From Aquimarina muelleri DSM 19832 (GTDB lineage: Bacteria > Bacteroidota > Bacteroidia > Flavobacteriales > Flavobacteriaceae): a stretch of 64,000 nt of DNA. Below, piece by piece: positions 36,873-45,529 of this stretch; within the stretch, counting starts at the first letter, position 1; every line of letters starts with the position of its first letter. The position numbers and the translations under genes are program-made. The notes under the pieces are model-generated. The model saw only the letters and a program-made list of their open reading frames with translations. It searched no databases and was not told where the DNA came from. The stretch spans positions 186,001-250,000 of the forward strand of contig NZ_AUML01000002.1 of the NCBI RefSeq assembly GCF_000430665.1, read 5' to 3'.

Positions 36873-38342
36873 ATGAAAAATCATCTTTTGGCTGTTGCTT
36901 GTTTAGCTACAACCGTATTTTTAGCTTCCTGTAATCTAGACGATAATACAGGAACTCCACCATCACCAAATAAGAAAATTGAATTAAAAAATCATTCCAT
37001 TTCACCTGTTTTAGTAAAAAAAACATCTGAATTTTCTAATATAGAAATTTATAACTTACTTTCTTCTGAAGACACATATATCCCTAACTTTACTTATGGG
37101 TCCATGGCTGATGGTGCAGGTTTACTAAAAAATAGAAACGGATCTTATACTTTAATTAATAATATTGAAGCAGATTATTCGATTGCTAGAATAACCTTAG
37201 ATGAAACTTTTAAACCAATTAAAGGAGAACATATACTTAACGCTATAGCTACAGCAAATACCGCTCAATGTTCTGGGTCTATGATTACTTTAGAAGAACA
37301 TGGTTTTGGACCATTATATCTTTCTGGAGGTGAATGGGGAGGTTCCTCTAAAGGAGTTTTTGCAACAGATCCTTATAAAGACGCAGGTGCAGCTTCAGCT
37401 CCTAGGATGTTAACAGCAATGGGGCAATGGTCTACTGAAAATGCAGTTGCATTAAACAAACGTGCATATCCTGGAAAAACTATCGTATTTATTGGTGATG
37501 ACAACAGTAACAACGAAGTTCCTTCTGGACAATTAGGAATGTATGTAGGTGATCACGGAGATCTAGAAGGTGGCAAATTATATGGACTAAAAGTGACTGC
37601 TCCTGATGTTACCTATGAAATGGATATGGAAGAAGGTGTATCTTATTCTATGGAATTTGTAGAATTATTAGAAAAAGATATAGACCTGTTAGATGCCGAA
37701 GCTAAAGAAAAAGGAGTTATGGGATTCTCTAGATTAGAAGATATCGATTGGAGAAGAGGATATAGCAGAAACAATAATAGAGAAGTATATTTTGCTGTAA
37801 CTGGTAGAGATAAGCCTGGATTAATAGGAAAAGGAACACGTTCTGGAAGAATCTACAAAGTAGAATTAAATAGTAGCACCCCTTATGGTTCAGGTAAAAT
37901 AACCTGTGTTTTAGATGGAGATAAAGTTGGAGGTAAAGCAGAAGCTTTTCATAGTCCAGATAATATTTTGGTAACCGAAAACTATGCATACATTCAAGAA
38001 GATCCTAACGGAATTCAAGATTTCAAACCAGCTGCAGATCACTACTCAAGGCTTTATCAATATAATCTAAATACAGGAGAATTAAAAGTAGTACTAGAAT
38101 GCGATCAGGTTAAAGCAGCCGCTGCTGGATATGGTAATGAAAATGGAATCTGGGAGATAACTGGTATGATAGATATATCTGATGTAATTGATGTTGACAA
38201 GACCTTCCTTATGATTACTCAAAATCATGGATGGGAAAGAACAGATGGTGTTCCTTTTACAGATCCTACAGCAAATCCTGATGTTGCTAATAGTAGAAAA
38301 GAAGGAAGTATGCTATACATAATCAAAGGTTTAGAAAGATAG
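36873..38342 (+). CDS. PhoX-like (DUF839) lipoprotein
   Basis: 489 residues with a lipoprotein signal (VFLASCNLDD). The beta-propeller-type body contains LEDIDWRRGY, VYFAVTGRD, GRIYKVELN, and FHSPDNILVTENYAYIQEDPNG, the strand-and-loop pattern typical of DUF839/PhoX proteins, many of which bind calcium and iron in alkaline phosphatases. The phosphatase residues could not be checked, so the enzymatic role is open. It is followed after 48 bases by a MauG-like dihaem protein whose start codon lies in a hairpin. The two are probably surface or periplasmic partners. Confidence 0.8.
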   Translation: MKNHLLAVACLATTVFLASCNLDDNTGTPPSPNKKIELKNHSISPVLVKKTSEFSNIEIYNLLSSEDTYIPNFTYGSMADGAGLLKNRNGSYTLINNIEADYSIARITLDETFKPIKGEHILNAIATANTAQCSGSMITLEEHGFGPLYLSGGEWGGSSKGVFATDPYKDAGAASAPRMLTAMGQWSTENAVALNKRAYPGKTIVFIGDDNSNNEVPSGQLGMYVGDHGDLEGGKLYGLKVTAPDVTYEMDMEEGVSYSMEFVELLEKDIDLLDAEAKEKGVMGFSRLEDIDWRRGYSRNNNREVYFAVTGRDKPGLIGKGTRSGRIYKVELNSSTPYGSGKITCVLDGDKVGGKAEAFHSPDNILVTENYAYIQEDPNGIQDFKPAADHYSRLYQYNLNTGELKVVLECDQVKAAAAGYGNENGIWEITGMIDISDVIDVDKTFLMITQNHGWERTDGVPFTDPTANPDVANSRKEGSMLYIIKGLER

Positions 38343-38375
38343 AAATATATGGTTTCAATCTCATACAAGTATACT

Positions 38376-38405
38376 AAAGAGGCTTATTTTATGATAAGCC
38401 TCTTT
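38376..38405 (+). promoter_or_regulatory. Hairpin with start codon in its loop
   Basis: A 12-bp perfect stem (AAAGAGGCTTAT 38376-38387 / ATAAGCCTCTTT 38394-38405) with a 6-base loop TTTATG. The loop ATG (38391) is the preferred start of the MauG-like lipoprotein. The stem also lies 34 bases after the stop of the PhoX-like gene, so it could be an intercistronic attenuator, an RNA-processing stop or a translational control hairpin. Confidence 0.55.
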
Positions 38406-40160
38406 ATCTTATTCTTATCTATTGTTTTTAGTTCTTGCTCAAAAGAAGTAAAAGAAGAAAAAACTTCTTTTAACGTCTTAATGAAAGAACAATTCACTAA
38501 AGATATTTCTATGGCTATTGATTTTATAGACAGTGCCAAAACTAAAAACAGTGACCTAAAAAAGACCTTTTTAGAATCCCGAAAATATTTTAAAAAGATC
38601 GAACCAATTTTGGCTTCTTTGGATATAGAAAATTATGGGTTTTTAAATCAACCAAATATCTTAAAAATTGAAGAAGAGGATTATACTGATATTAAAATAA
38701 AAAAACCTAGTGGATATCAAGTTCTGGAAGAAGAAATATTTACAGAAAACATAGACTCTTTAGTAGTAGAGAAACATTTAAACTTAGTGTCTAATAGATT
38801 AAAAATTATTAAAAAAAATATAAGATTTAGTCATTTAAAAACATATCATTTTTTATGGTTATTAAGAAAATCTATTATTCAAGTTGCCCTTACTGGAACT
38901 ACTGGTTTTGATTCCCCTGTACTCGAAAACTCTTTAGAAGAATCTAAAATAGTGTACCAAAGTCTGAAAACATATATAAATATTTTTAAAGATGATTTTA
39001 AAGACAAAGAACTTTTTAATACTTGGAATGACGAGATAAATAAATCTATTAAAAATTTGTCGTCCGATTTTAATAAATTTAATAGGTATGATTTTATTAA
39101 AAACAATACACATGTACAATTAAAGATTTGGAATAAAACTGTTGCAGATTGGAATGTTAGTTTCCCTTTTGAGTTAGCTATAAAAAACGATGCTACATCG
39201 CTTTTTTCTGAAAACACATTTAATCATGTATATTTTGCAGAAAAAAACTTAGGAAAAGCAACCGATGAAAAAATTGCTTTAGGTAAAAAACTATTTTATG
39301 ACACAAATTTATCGGCAGAAAAAAAACTAAGCTGTGCAACGTGCCATCATCAAGATAAAGCATTTACAGATGGATTAAAAATCGGTACAGGAGTAACCAG
39401 AAATACTCCAACCCTATTGTATGCAGGTTTACAACAAGCCTTTTTTTATGATAAAAAAGCTGGTAGTCTAGAAGGTCAGATTATAGCTGTAATAGAAAAC
39501 GAAAATGAATTTCATACCGATCTAAAAACTCTAAGAAAAGTAGTTGTTCAAGATAGTACCTATACCAAAAAATTTCAAACCGTATTTAAAAATAATAAAA
39601 TAAGTGATTCTCAAATTAGAAATGCAATTGCCAGTTATATAAGAGATTTAGCACCATTTAATTCTAAGTTTGATCGAAATATAAATAATTTAGAAAACAC
39701 GCTTACTCAAAGTGAAATAAATGGCTTTAATCTATTTAGCGGAAAAGCTAAATGTGCTACTTGCCATTTTGCCCCTATTTTTAATGGCACAGTACCCCCT
39801 AACTATAGAGAAACAGAAATCGAATGGATTGGAGTACCCGAAGAAAAAGATACCATAAATGCTATTATTAGTAAAGACTTAGGTAGATATTATGTGTATA
39901 AAACTCCGGAAAGGAAACATTTTTTTAAAACGTCTACTGTTCGAAACATCTCCAAAACTGACCCTTATATGCATAATGGAGTTTACACTACACTAGAAGA
40001 AGTTATGGATTTTTATAATCGAGGTGGTGGCACTGGTATAGGTATCGAAAGTGATTATCAAACATTACCTCCAGATCCATTAAATTTAACTATTAACGAA
40101 ATAAAAGATATAATTGCTTTTATGAAAAGTTTAGAGGATAAAATACTAGAAGAGTATTAG
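38391..40160 (+). CDS. MauG-like dihaem lipoprotein with N-terminal imelysin-like part
   Basis: 589 residues from ATG 38391. The lipoprotein signal ends FSSCSKE. The C-terminal ~300 residues are a bacterial cytochrome c peroxidase/MauG module with two haem sites, CATCHHQ (Cys315-His319) and CATCHF (Cys455-His459), and VRNISKTDPYMHNGVYTTL near the end. The N-terminal 250 residues are helical; a segment GYQVLEEE (108-115) resembles the imelysin GxHxxE motif with Gln in place of His. An alternative ATG at 38349 would add 14 residues and hide the signal peptide. Imelysin-like domains are linked to iron or peptide uptake; the fusion's role is unknown. Confidence 0.85.
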   Translation: MISLFILFLSIVFSSCSKEVKEEKTSFNVLMKEQFTKDISMAIDFIDSAKTKNSDLKKTFLESRKYFKKIEPILASLDIENYGFLNQPNILKIEEEDYTDIKIKKPSGYQVLEEEIFTENIDSLVVEKHLNLVSNRLKIIKKNIRFSHLKTYHFLWLLRKSIIQVALTGTTGFDSPVLENSLEESKIVYQSLKTYINIFKDDFKDKELFNTWNDEINKSIKNLSSDFNKFNRYDFIKNNTHVQLKIWNKTVADWNVSFPFELAIKNDATSLFSENTFNHVYFAEKNLGKATDEKIALGKKLFYDTNLSAEKKLSCATCHHQDKAFTDGLKIGTGVTRNTPTLLYAGLQQAFFYDKKAGSLEGQIIAVIENENEFHTDLKTLRKVVVQDSTYTKKFQTVFKNNKISDSQIRNAIASYIRDLAPFNSKFDRNINNLENTLTQSEINGFNLFSGKAKCATCHFAPIFNGTVPPNYRETEIEWIGVPEEKDTINAIISKDLGRYYVYKTPERKHFFKTSTVRNISKTDPYMHNGVYTTLEEVMDFYNRGGGTGIGIESDYQTLPPDPLNLTINEIKDIIAFMKSLEDKILEEY

Positions 40161-40175
40161 CTTAGTATTTTAGAA

Positions 40176-40226
40176 TATAGTTGAAGAGAATAGAAAATTC
40201 TTTGCTTCTTATTCTCTTCAACTATA
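40176..40226 (+). terminator. Long hairpin after the MauG-like gene
   Basis: A perfect 17-bp stem (TATAGTTGAAGAGAATA / TATTCTCTTCAACTATA) with a 17-base loop, 15 bases past the stop. There is no clear T-run after it, so it may protect or terminate the transcript. Confidence 0.6.
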
Positions 40227-40323
40227 AACACCTACCCGAATTACATATAATTATCAGATGTTTAACAATAACATCTAATCGTACTCAATCAATGAGTTTT
40301 GTAAAGATTTATGTTCAGAGTCA

Positions 40324-40383
40324 CACTATTTTTAACTTTGAAATTGTGCGTGTATAGATTAAATTTATTTTTTAAGTATTCAA
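40324..40383. repeat. Dispersed ~60-bp repeat, copy 1
   Basis: Contains AACTTTGAAATTGTG, then TGTATAGATTAAATTTATTT and TTTTAAGTATT. A second copy at 54205-54264 shares roughly 85 % by eye with two small indels. Both lie in gaps between converging genes, in the same orientation. Confidence 0.6.
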
Positions 40384-40497
40384 AGCAAAAAATCTAAGCA
40401 TAACTGTAGTTACAGTTATATTTTTTTAGCGAAGAATAGATGAAAAATAAATAATTCATTAGTGCTATTTCAAAGTTAAAATGGTATCAACTATGAA

Positions 40498-41496
40498 TTA
40501 ATCTATTTGAGCTGAAAAATATACTTCATCATAGTGATTTGATGTCGAAAGTATTACCAAATAATCACCAGAATCTTCCAAAGATTCAGATTCATATTCA
40601 AAAAAACCTGTATTGGTTATCGTTTGATCAAATACTGGAATATCGTATCGGTATCTAAAATACACTCCAAAATTTCCGATAAATGACCTCCTATATGCCT
40701 GAATTCTTACAGTTGATGAATTTAGATATTCTTTATTCCATTCAAGATTCCAATACAAATTACCAAATACAAATTCTTCTCCATCTTCAGGGTAAGAGAT
40801 GAATTCATCATTTGACCCATAGAGAGATTGTATGTCTGAGATATCATCAAAAGATAAAAATCTTTGAGAACCAGTATATCTAGGATACATAATATCAGCT
40901 ATACTAGAGGTGTGATCTAAACCTAAAGCATGTCCGATTTCATGGACAGCTACTGTTACAAGATCAATAGGTTCTCCACTCGAATTATTTATCTCATTAC
41001 TCCATGTTTTATCATCATTAAAATGGATATAATTTCCAGAATACCCTGCATGTGCTAATGTAGTATTATTACTGAATCCATCATCGTTGTTTGGACCTGT
41101 ATGAACGCCTGGATAAAATCCAATTTCTATATCCTTATATTTACTATTTAAAACTCTTGTAAATCGAACAGGAATAACAGTTTCCCATAAAGAAAATGCT
41201 TCTTCTATTGCCGATAACTCTAAATCACCATTAATATCCGATGTTCCATTTGTATAGTAATAATAAATATAATTCCTGTTCCAGTTTTTTCTGTATGCCC
41301 CCTTTGTTACATTTATACCATTTGGTACATCTGGAAAATCGTCAAACCAAAAACCACCTTCTCCATCAGTTCCGTCCTCCCCGTTTATTCCATCAATTCC
41401 GTTAATACTGTCTTTACCATCTTCACATCCTATAAAGGATATTAAAGCAATAGAAACCATAAAAATTCGTAAAATAACTTTGTGTAAAATAATCAT
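40498..41496 (-). CDS. Matrixin-family metalloprotease lipoprotein
   Basis: 332 residues. A lipoprotein signal (ALISFIGCED) is followed by a Gly/Asp-rich collagen-like spacer (GKDSINGIDGINGEDGTDG). The catalytic part (about 55-215) has VHEIGHALGLDHTSSIADIMYP, which gives the HExxHxxGxxH zinc site and the Met-turn, as in M10A matrixins. A beta-rich C-terminal domain of about 110 residues follows. It is probably anchored at or released from the surface, degrading proteins. It is the second metzincin of the window (see 32942-33772). The - strand box TACTTTTA (41531-41538) may be its -7. Confidence 0.88.
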   Translation of the reverse strand: MIILHKVILRIFMVSIALISFIGCEDGKDSINGIDGINGEDGTDGEGGFWFDDFPDVPNGINVTKGAYRKNWNRNYIYYYYTNGTSDINGDLELSAIEEAFSLWETVIPVRFTRVLNSKYKDIEIGFYPGVHTGPNNDDGFSNNTTLAHAGYSGNYIHFNDDKTWSNEINNSSGEPIDLVTVAVHEIGHALGLDHTSSIADIMYPRYTGSQRFLSFDDISDIQSLYGSNDEFISYPEDGEEFVFGNLYWNLEWNKEYLNSSTVRIQAYRRSFIGNFGVYFRYRYDIPVFDQTITNTGFFEYESESLEDSGDYLVILSTSNHYDEVYFSAQID

Positions 41497-41965
41497 CTTT
41501 TTCTAAATTTAATTTGTTATTGTTTTACCATAAAAGTATTTTGCTCTTGTAACAAATGGATTAATTAATAAATGTTATTAGGCAAACCTAACTTTAAGTT
41601 TTAGTTAGAATAGTTACTTAAATGTTGCTATTTAGAATCATTCCGTATTGTTTAAAACGGAACTTGTATTACTGTTATAACATTAACAACTAACATAAAA
41701 ACGGGCTGTCTATCCTCTTTATAAACTCATAGGATAAAGGAAGATTTTTTTGAATATTCTCTTATTAGTAAAACAAGAAAGATATCGATAGTAACATTTT
41801 TCTAAAACCTAATTTCATTTTTAAATATGTATGTACAAAAATAAAATCATGAAATTACGGTTATCCAATAAAATTGATATATAAAGCTAATAATTTCGTA
41901 ATATCTGGCTTATTTTTGTTAATTTTATTAAGAATTGTATTTTGAGTATCAATTCATCAATCAGA
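41497..41965. other. Divergent gap without a recognised gene
   Basis: 469 AT-rich bases between the matrixin gene and a histidine kinase. A TTCCGT/ACGGAA stem lies at 41641-41662. No ORF with coding character was found. It should contain the promoters of both genes; only the - strand TACTTTTA box looks usable. Confidence 0.45.
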
Positions 41966-43174
41966 ATGATTTCAACTACCATACCCATAAATGAAAATTT
42001 TAGGCTTGAGGCCCTAAAATCATTAGATATTCTGGATACTGAATCTGAGAAAGAATTTGATGAAATTACAGCTTTAGCAAATTTTATATGCGATACTGAA
42101 ATCGCATTAATATCTCTAGTAGATATAGATAGACAATGGTTTAAGTCAAAAAATGGCATCCATATTTGTGAAACTCCGCGCAATAACTCCTTATGTTCCT
42201 ATGCTGTTTTACAACCAAATCAACCATTAATAATTAAAGATACTCGTGAAGATGATCGTTTTAATACAAGTCCTATATTTCTAGAAGAAAAACCTATTAT
42301 TTTTTATGCAGGAATACCACTTGTCGATAAAAATGGTTTTGCATTAGGTACCTTATGCGTAATGGACAACAAACCCAGAGAACTTTCAGAAAAACAACTG
42401 GAATCTCTTAATGCTTTGGCTAAACAAGTTGTCATCCTTTTTGAATTAAACAAAAAAAATAATGACCTCGAAAAAATACAACAGAAGTTAAAAAAAAGAA
42501 ATGAATCTCTTAGAGAGTTTGCAAGAGTAATTTCTCATGATCTTAAAATGCCTTTGGCTAATATAATTACTTCGACAGATTTATTAAAACTTATATTGAA
42601 AGATAAATTAGATAAAGAAAGTTTAGAGTATTTTGAATATATCAAAACTTCTTCTTTTTCTATGAGTAACTATATAAATGATGTTCTGGATCATTATGAA
42701 AGTGAAAGCCTTATTAATAATAGTCCAGAAGAGTTTTATCTAAATCATCTATTAAAAGAAATTGTTGATTTACTTAGTATCAAACCTAATTTCAACATCC
42801 ATTTCCCTGAAGGTAACCCAATGATAAAATCTAATAAACTTGCATTAAAACAGGTTTTTTTCAACCTTATTGGTAACAGTATAAAATATAATGATAAAGA
42901 ACAAATAATCATATCTATCGAAGCCAGTCAAGATAAAAAATTCTATTTTTTTAGAGTAACAGATAATGGGATGGGTATTCCTGAAGATAAATTAACTACA
43001 ATTTTTGATCTTTTTACAACAGCAAATGTTACTGATCGAAGTGGAAATAAAGGTAATGGTATTGGTTTATCTACAGTAAAAAAGCTTATTCAAAACCTTG
43101 GCGGATCTATAAAAGTGATTTCTGAAGAAAAGATACGGACCACTTTCGAGTTTTCTATAAAAAAAGTATATTAG
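41966..43174 (+). CDS. GAF-domain sensor histidine kinase
   Basis: 402 residues from ATG 41966 (TTG 41942 is an alternative eight codons upstream). A GAF domain spans about 15-155 (FICDTEIALISLVDIDRQWF, GIPLVDKNGFALGTLCVMD). A coiled segment follows, then the phospho-acceptor H-box ISHDLKMPL, N-box NLIGNSIKYN, G1 VTDNGMGIPED and G2 GNGIGLSTVKKL. There are no membrane helices, so it is cytoplasmic. The response regulator partner is not adjacent. The stop overlaps the stop of the converging flavoprotein gene by four bases. Confidence 0.9.
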   Translation: MISTTIPINENFRLEALKSLDILDTESEKEFDEITALANFICDTEIALISLVDIDRQWFKSKNGIHICETPRNNSLCSYAVLQPNQPLIIKDTREDDRFNTSPIFLEEKPIIFYAGIPLVDKNGFALGTLCVMDNKPRELSEKQLESLNALAKQVVILFELNKKNNDLEKIQQKLKKRNESLREFARVISHDLKMPLANIITSTDLLKLILKDKLDKESLEYFEYIKTSSFSMSNYINDVLDHYESESLINNSPEEFYLNHLLKEIVDLLSIKPNFNIHFPEGNPMIKSNKLALKQVFFNLIGNSIKYNDKEQIIISIEASQDKKFYFFRVTDNGMGIPEDKLTTIFDLFTTANVTDRSGNKGNGIGLSTVKKLIQNLGGSIKVISEEKIRTTFEFSIKKVY

Positions 43175-44775
43175 ATAGTGTTTGGCTTAATTGTAGCTAT
43201 ACAAGCTTCTGCACATTTTTCTCCATCAATTGCAGCAGAAATTATACCACCAGCATACCCTGCTCCTTCCCCGCAAGGGTATAACCCTTTAATTTGTACA
43301 TGCTCTAATGTTTTCCAATCTCTTGGAATACGAACAGGTGATGATGTTCTGGATTCTGGAGCATGAACCACAGCTTCATTAGTAAGGTATCCTTTCATAC
43401 TTTTATTAAAAGCTTTAAAACCACTTTGCAAGGTATGATGGATAAATTCTGGAAAAACAGTAGTCATATCTACAGAAGTAAGACCTGGTTTATAAGATGT
43501 TACAGGAAGGTCTATAGATTTTTTTCCTGCTACCATATCTACTAATCTTTGCGCAGGTACACGTTGCGTTTCTCCTCCTATCTGCCAAGCTCGTTGCTCT
43601 ATACTTTTCTGAAAATACATTCCTGATAAAGGTCCAAATTTAGAAAACGGGGCAAAATCTTCCATTCGCAACTCTACTACAATACCACTATTAGCTGTAG
43701 GTTGATCCCTTTTTGATGGAGACCACCCATTAGTCACCACTTCTCCTGGGCTTGTTGCACACGGCGCAATTACCCCTCCTGGACACATACAAAAAGAATA
43801 CATGCCTCTTCCTCCCACTTGTTTTACTATACTATAAGGTGATGGTGGTAGATATTCTCCTCTAACTTCACATTTATATTGGATTTGATCTATCAGTTGT
43901 TGTGGATGTTCTACCCGCACTCCTAGTGCAAAAGGTTTTGCTTCTATTTCTATCTTTTTTTGATATAAAAGTTCAAATATATCTCTGGCTGAGTGACCTG
44001 TAGCCAGAATAACCTTATTAGTCGCAATAGTATCTCCATTTAAAAGGGTAACACCGTTTATTTCAGAATTTTTAATTTCAAAATCCGTAACTCTGGTATT
44101 AAAATAAATCTTACCTCCTCTTTCTAGTATTTTTTCACGTATTGCAGCTATAATTCCTGGTAACTTATTAGTTCCTATATGAGGATGTGCTTCTACCAAA
44201 ATTTGATCTGTTGCTCCAAATCCTACTAAAAGCTCTAAAATTCTATATACATCTCCTCTTTTCTTAGATCTCGTATATAATTTACCATCACTATAAGTTC
44301 CTGCACCACCTTCACCAAAGCAATAATTAGAATCCTCATTTACAATATGATCTCTATTAATTGCTTTAAGATCCCTGCGACGAGATTTTACATCTTTTCC
44401 TCTTTCCAATAATATAGGTTTACACCCCAACTCAATACATCGCAAAGCTGCAAACAACCCAGCTGGACCTGCCCCGACTATAACAATCTCAGGAGCAGAA
44501 GAAACATCTGGGTACTCTGGCAAAACAATTGTTTCTTTTATAAAATCTTCTTCTATATAAATTCTGACTTTTAAGTTTACTTTAATTAGACGTTGTCGTG
44601 CATCTATAGAACGTTTAAGGATTTGTATGTGCCTTATTTGATTTAGTGGTATCTCATTTTTATGAGCTAAATAATCTTTTAACCTATCTAAATCTGCCGC
44701 TATCTCTGGAGAAACTTGTATGGTAAACTCGTGCTGCAATCTTATTATTGTTTCTAATTTTTGACGAAGATACAA
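43171..44775 (-). CDS. FAD-dependent dehydrogenase, COG2509 type
   Basis: 534 residues. An N-terminal domain of about 90 residues with a KSARQ-like basic motif precedes the FAD Rossmann motif EIVIVGAGPAGLFAALR. Further family blocks are GEGGAGTYSDGKLYTR, ATGHSARDIFELL, GGVIAPCATSPGEVVTNG, and the C-terminal GLYPCGEGAGYAGGIISAAIDG. These uncharacterised NAD(P)/FAD-dependent proteins are widespread, and no substrate is known. It is monocistronic and converges on the histidine kinase with a 4-base overlap, which raises the possibility of antisense interplay. Confidence 0.88.
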   Translation of the reverse strand: MYLRQKLETIIRLQHEFTIQVSPEIAADLDRLKDYLAHKNEIPLNQIRHIQILKRSIDARQRLIKVNLKVRIYIEEDFIKETIVLPEYPDVSSAPEIVIVGAGPAGLFAALRCIELGCKPILLERGKDVKSRRRDLKAINRDHIVNEDSNYCFGEGGAGTYSDGKLYTRSKKRGDVYRILELLVGFGATDQILVEAHPHIGTNKLPGIIAAIREKILERGGKIYFNTRVTDFEIKNSEINGVTLLNGDTIATNKVILATGHSARDIFELLYQKKIEIEAKPFALGVRVEHPQQLIDQIQYKCEVRGEYLPPSPYSIVKQVGGRGMYSFCMCPGGVIAPCATSPGEVVTNGWSPSKRDQPTANSGIVVELRMEDFAPFSKFGPLSGMYFQKSIEQRAWQIGGETQRVPAQRLVDMVAGKKSIDLPVTSYKPGLTSVDMTTVFPEFIHHTLQSGFKAFNKSMKGYLTNEAVVHAPESRTSSPVRIPRDWKTLEHVQIKGLYPCGEGAGYAGGIISAAIDGEKCAEACIATIKPNTI

Positions 44776-44853
44776 TATTCTTTACTTCAAAATAGTAGGT
44801 TTAAACAAATCGAATGTTTTTAATTTTAACCTTTTTTTTAAGGTTATAGTTCC

Positions 44854-44861
44854 TATCTTTG
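44854..44861 (+). promoter_or_regulatory. -7 box of the small barrel gene
   Basis: TATCTTTG, exact to TAnnTTTG, ending 29 bases before the ATG. There is no TTG at the right distance, and a small stem AACCTT/AAGGTT lies at the -33 position. Confidence 0.45.
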
Positions 44862-44890
44862 ATTTTAAAAATAACCTTAAATTTACAATT

Positions 44891-45439
44891 ATGAAAAAAC
44901 TTTTTTTAACAGCAATTGCGATAATCGGGTTTTCAATTTCATCAAACGCACAAGATATCAAATTTGGTTTTAAAGGTGGTTTAAACTTTGCTACATTAAA
45001 CGGGGATAATTTGAGAGGTAATCCAGATGGTAGAACAGGATATCATATTGGGGCTGTTGCCCAAGTTAGTCTTGCTGAAACTATAGCACTTCAACCAGAA
45101 CTATTATATTCTGCCCAAGGAGTTAAAGATGTTGATATTGATTATATAAACATTCCTGTTTTGTTAAAACTTAAATTCGCTAAGATTTTTAGTGTGGAAG
45201 CAGGACCTCAATTCGGTTTTGTTGTTAATGAAGATTTGGACAATGCTTTTTCAGGTTTTGTTTCTAATGTAGAAACAAAAAACTTTGATCTAAGTGGAGC
45301 AGTAGGTGCTGGAGTAGAATTCGGACCTTTTTTCGGTCAATTGAGGTATAACTTTGGTTTTACTGATGTTATTGATATTGAAAACTTAGATACAAAAAAC
45401 TCTAATTTTCAGGTTTCTGTAGGATATTACATATTCTAA
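44891..45439 (+). CDS. Porin-family outer-membrane beta-barrel protein
   Basis: 182 residues. A signal peptide (LTAIAIIGFSISSNAQD) precedes strands typical of the PF13568-type barrel: DIKFGFKGGLNFATLNGD, YHIGAVAQVSLAETIALQPELLYSAQG, INIPVLLKLKF, and a C-terminal strand FQVSVGYYIF with terminal Phe. It is an 8- to 10-stranded small outer-membrane protein of unknown role. The TATCTTTG box lies upstream and a strong hairpin terminator follows. Confidence 0.88.
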   Translation: MKKLFLTAIAIIGFSISSNAQDIKFGFKGGLNFATLNGDNLRGNPDGRTGYHIGAVAQVSLAETIALQPELLYSAQGVKDVDIDYINIPVLLKLKFAKIFSVEAGPQFGFVVNEDLDNAFSGFVSNVETKNFDLSGAVGAGVEFGPFFGQLRYNFGFTDVIDIENLDTKNSNFQVSVGYYIF

Positions 45440-45459
45440 TTTATAGATAACACTAAAAA

Positions 45460-45498
45460 ATAACAAAAGGCGGAAGTAAAACTTCCGCCTTTTGTTAT
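45460..45498. terminator. Bidirectional terminator
   Basis: A perfect 18-bp stem (ATAACAAAAGGCGGAAGT with its complement) and an AAA loop, between the ends of the barrel gene (45439) and the helicase gene (45530). A-runs on one side and T-runs on the other suit both strands. Confidence 0.85.
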
Positions 45499-45529
45499 CT
45501 GAGATGGTATTAATCTACTTTAAAGAATA

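Larger units (their letters stand above)
40161..40497. other. Tail-to-tail gap with hairpins and a dispersed repeat
   Basis: 337 bases between converging genes. It holds the long hairpin at 40176-40226, a 7-bp stem AGATGTT/AACATCT at 40256-40276, the first copy of a dispersed repeat (40324-40383), and a 9-bp stem ATAACTGTA/TACAGTTAT followed by T7 at 40400-40427. No ORF was seen. Confidence 0.6.
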
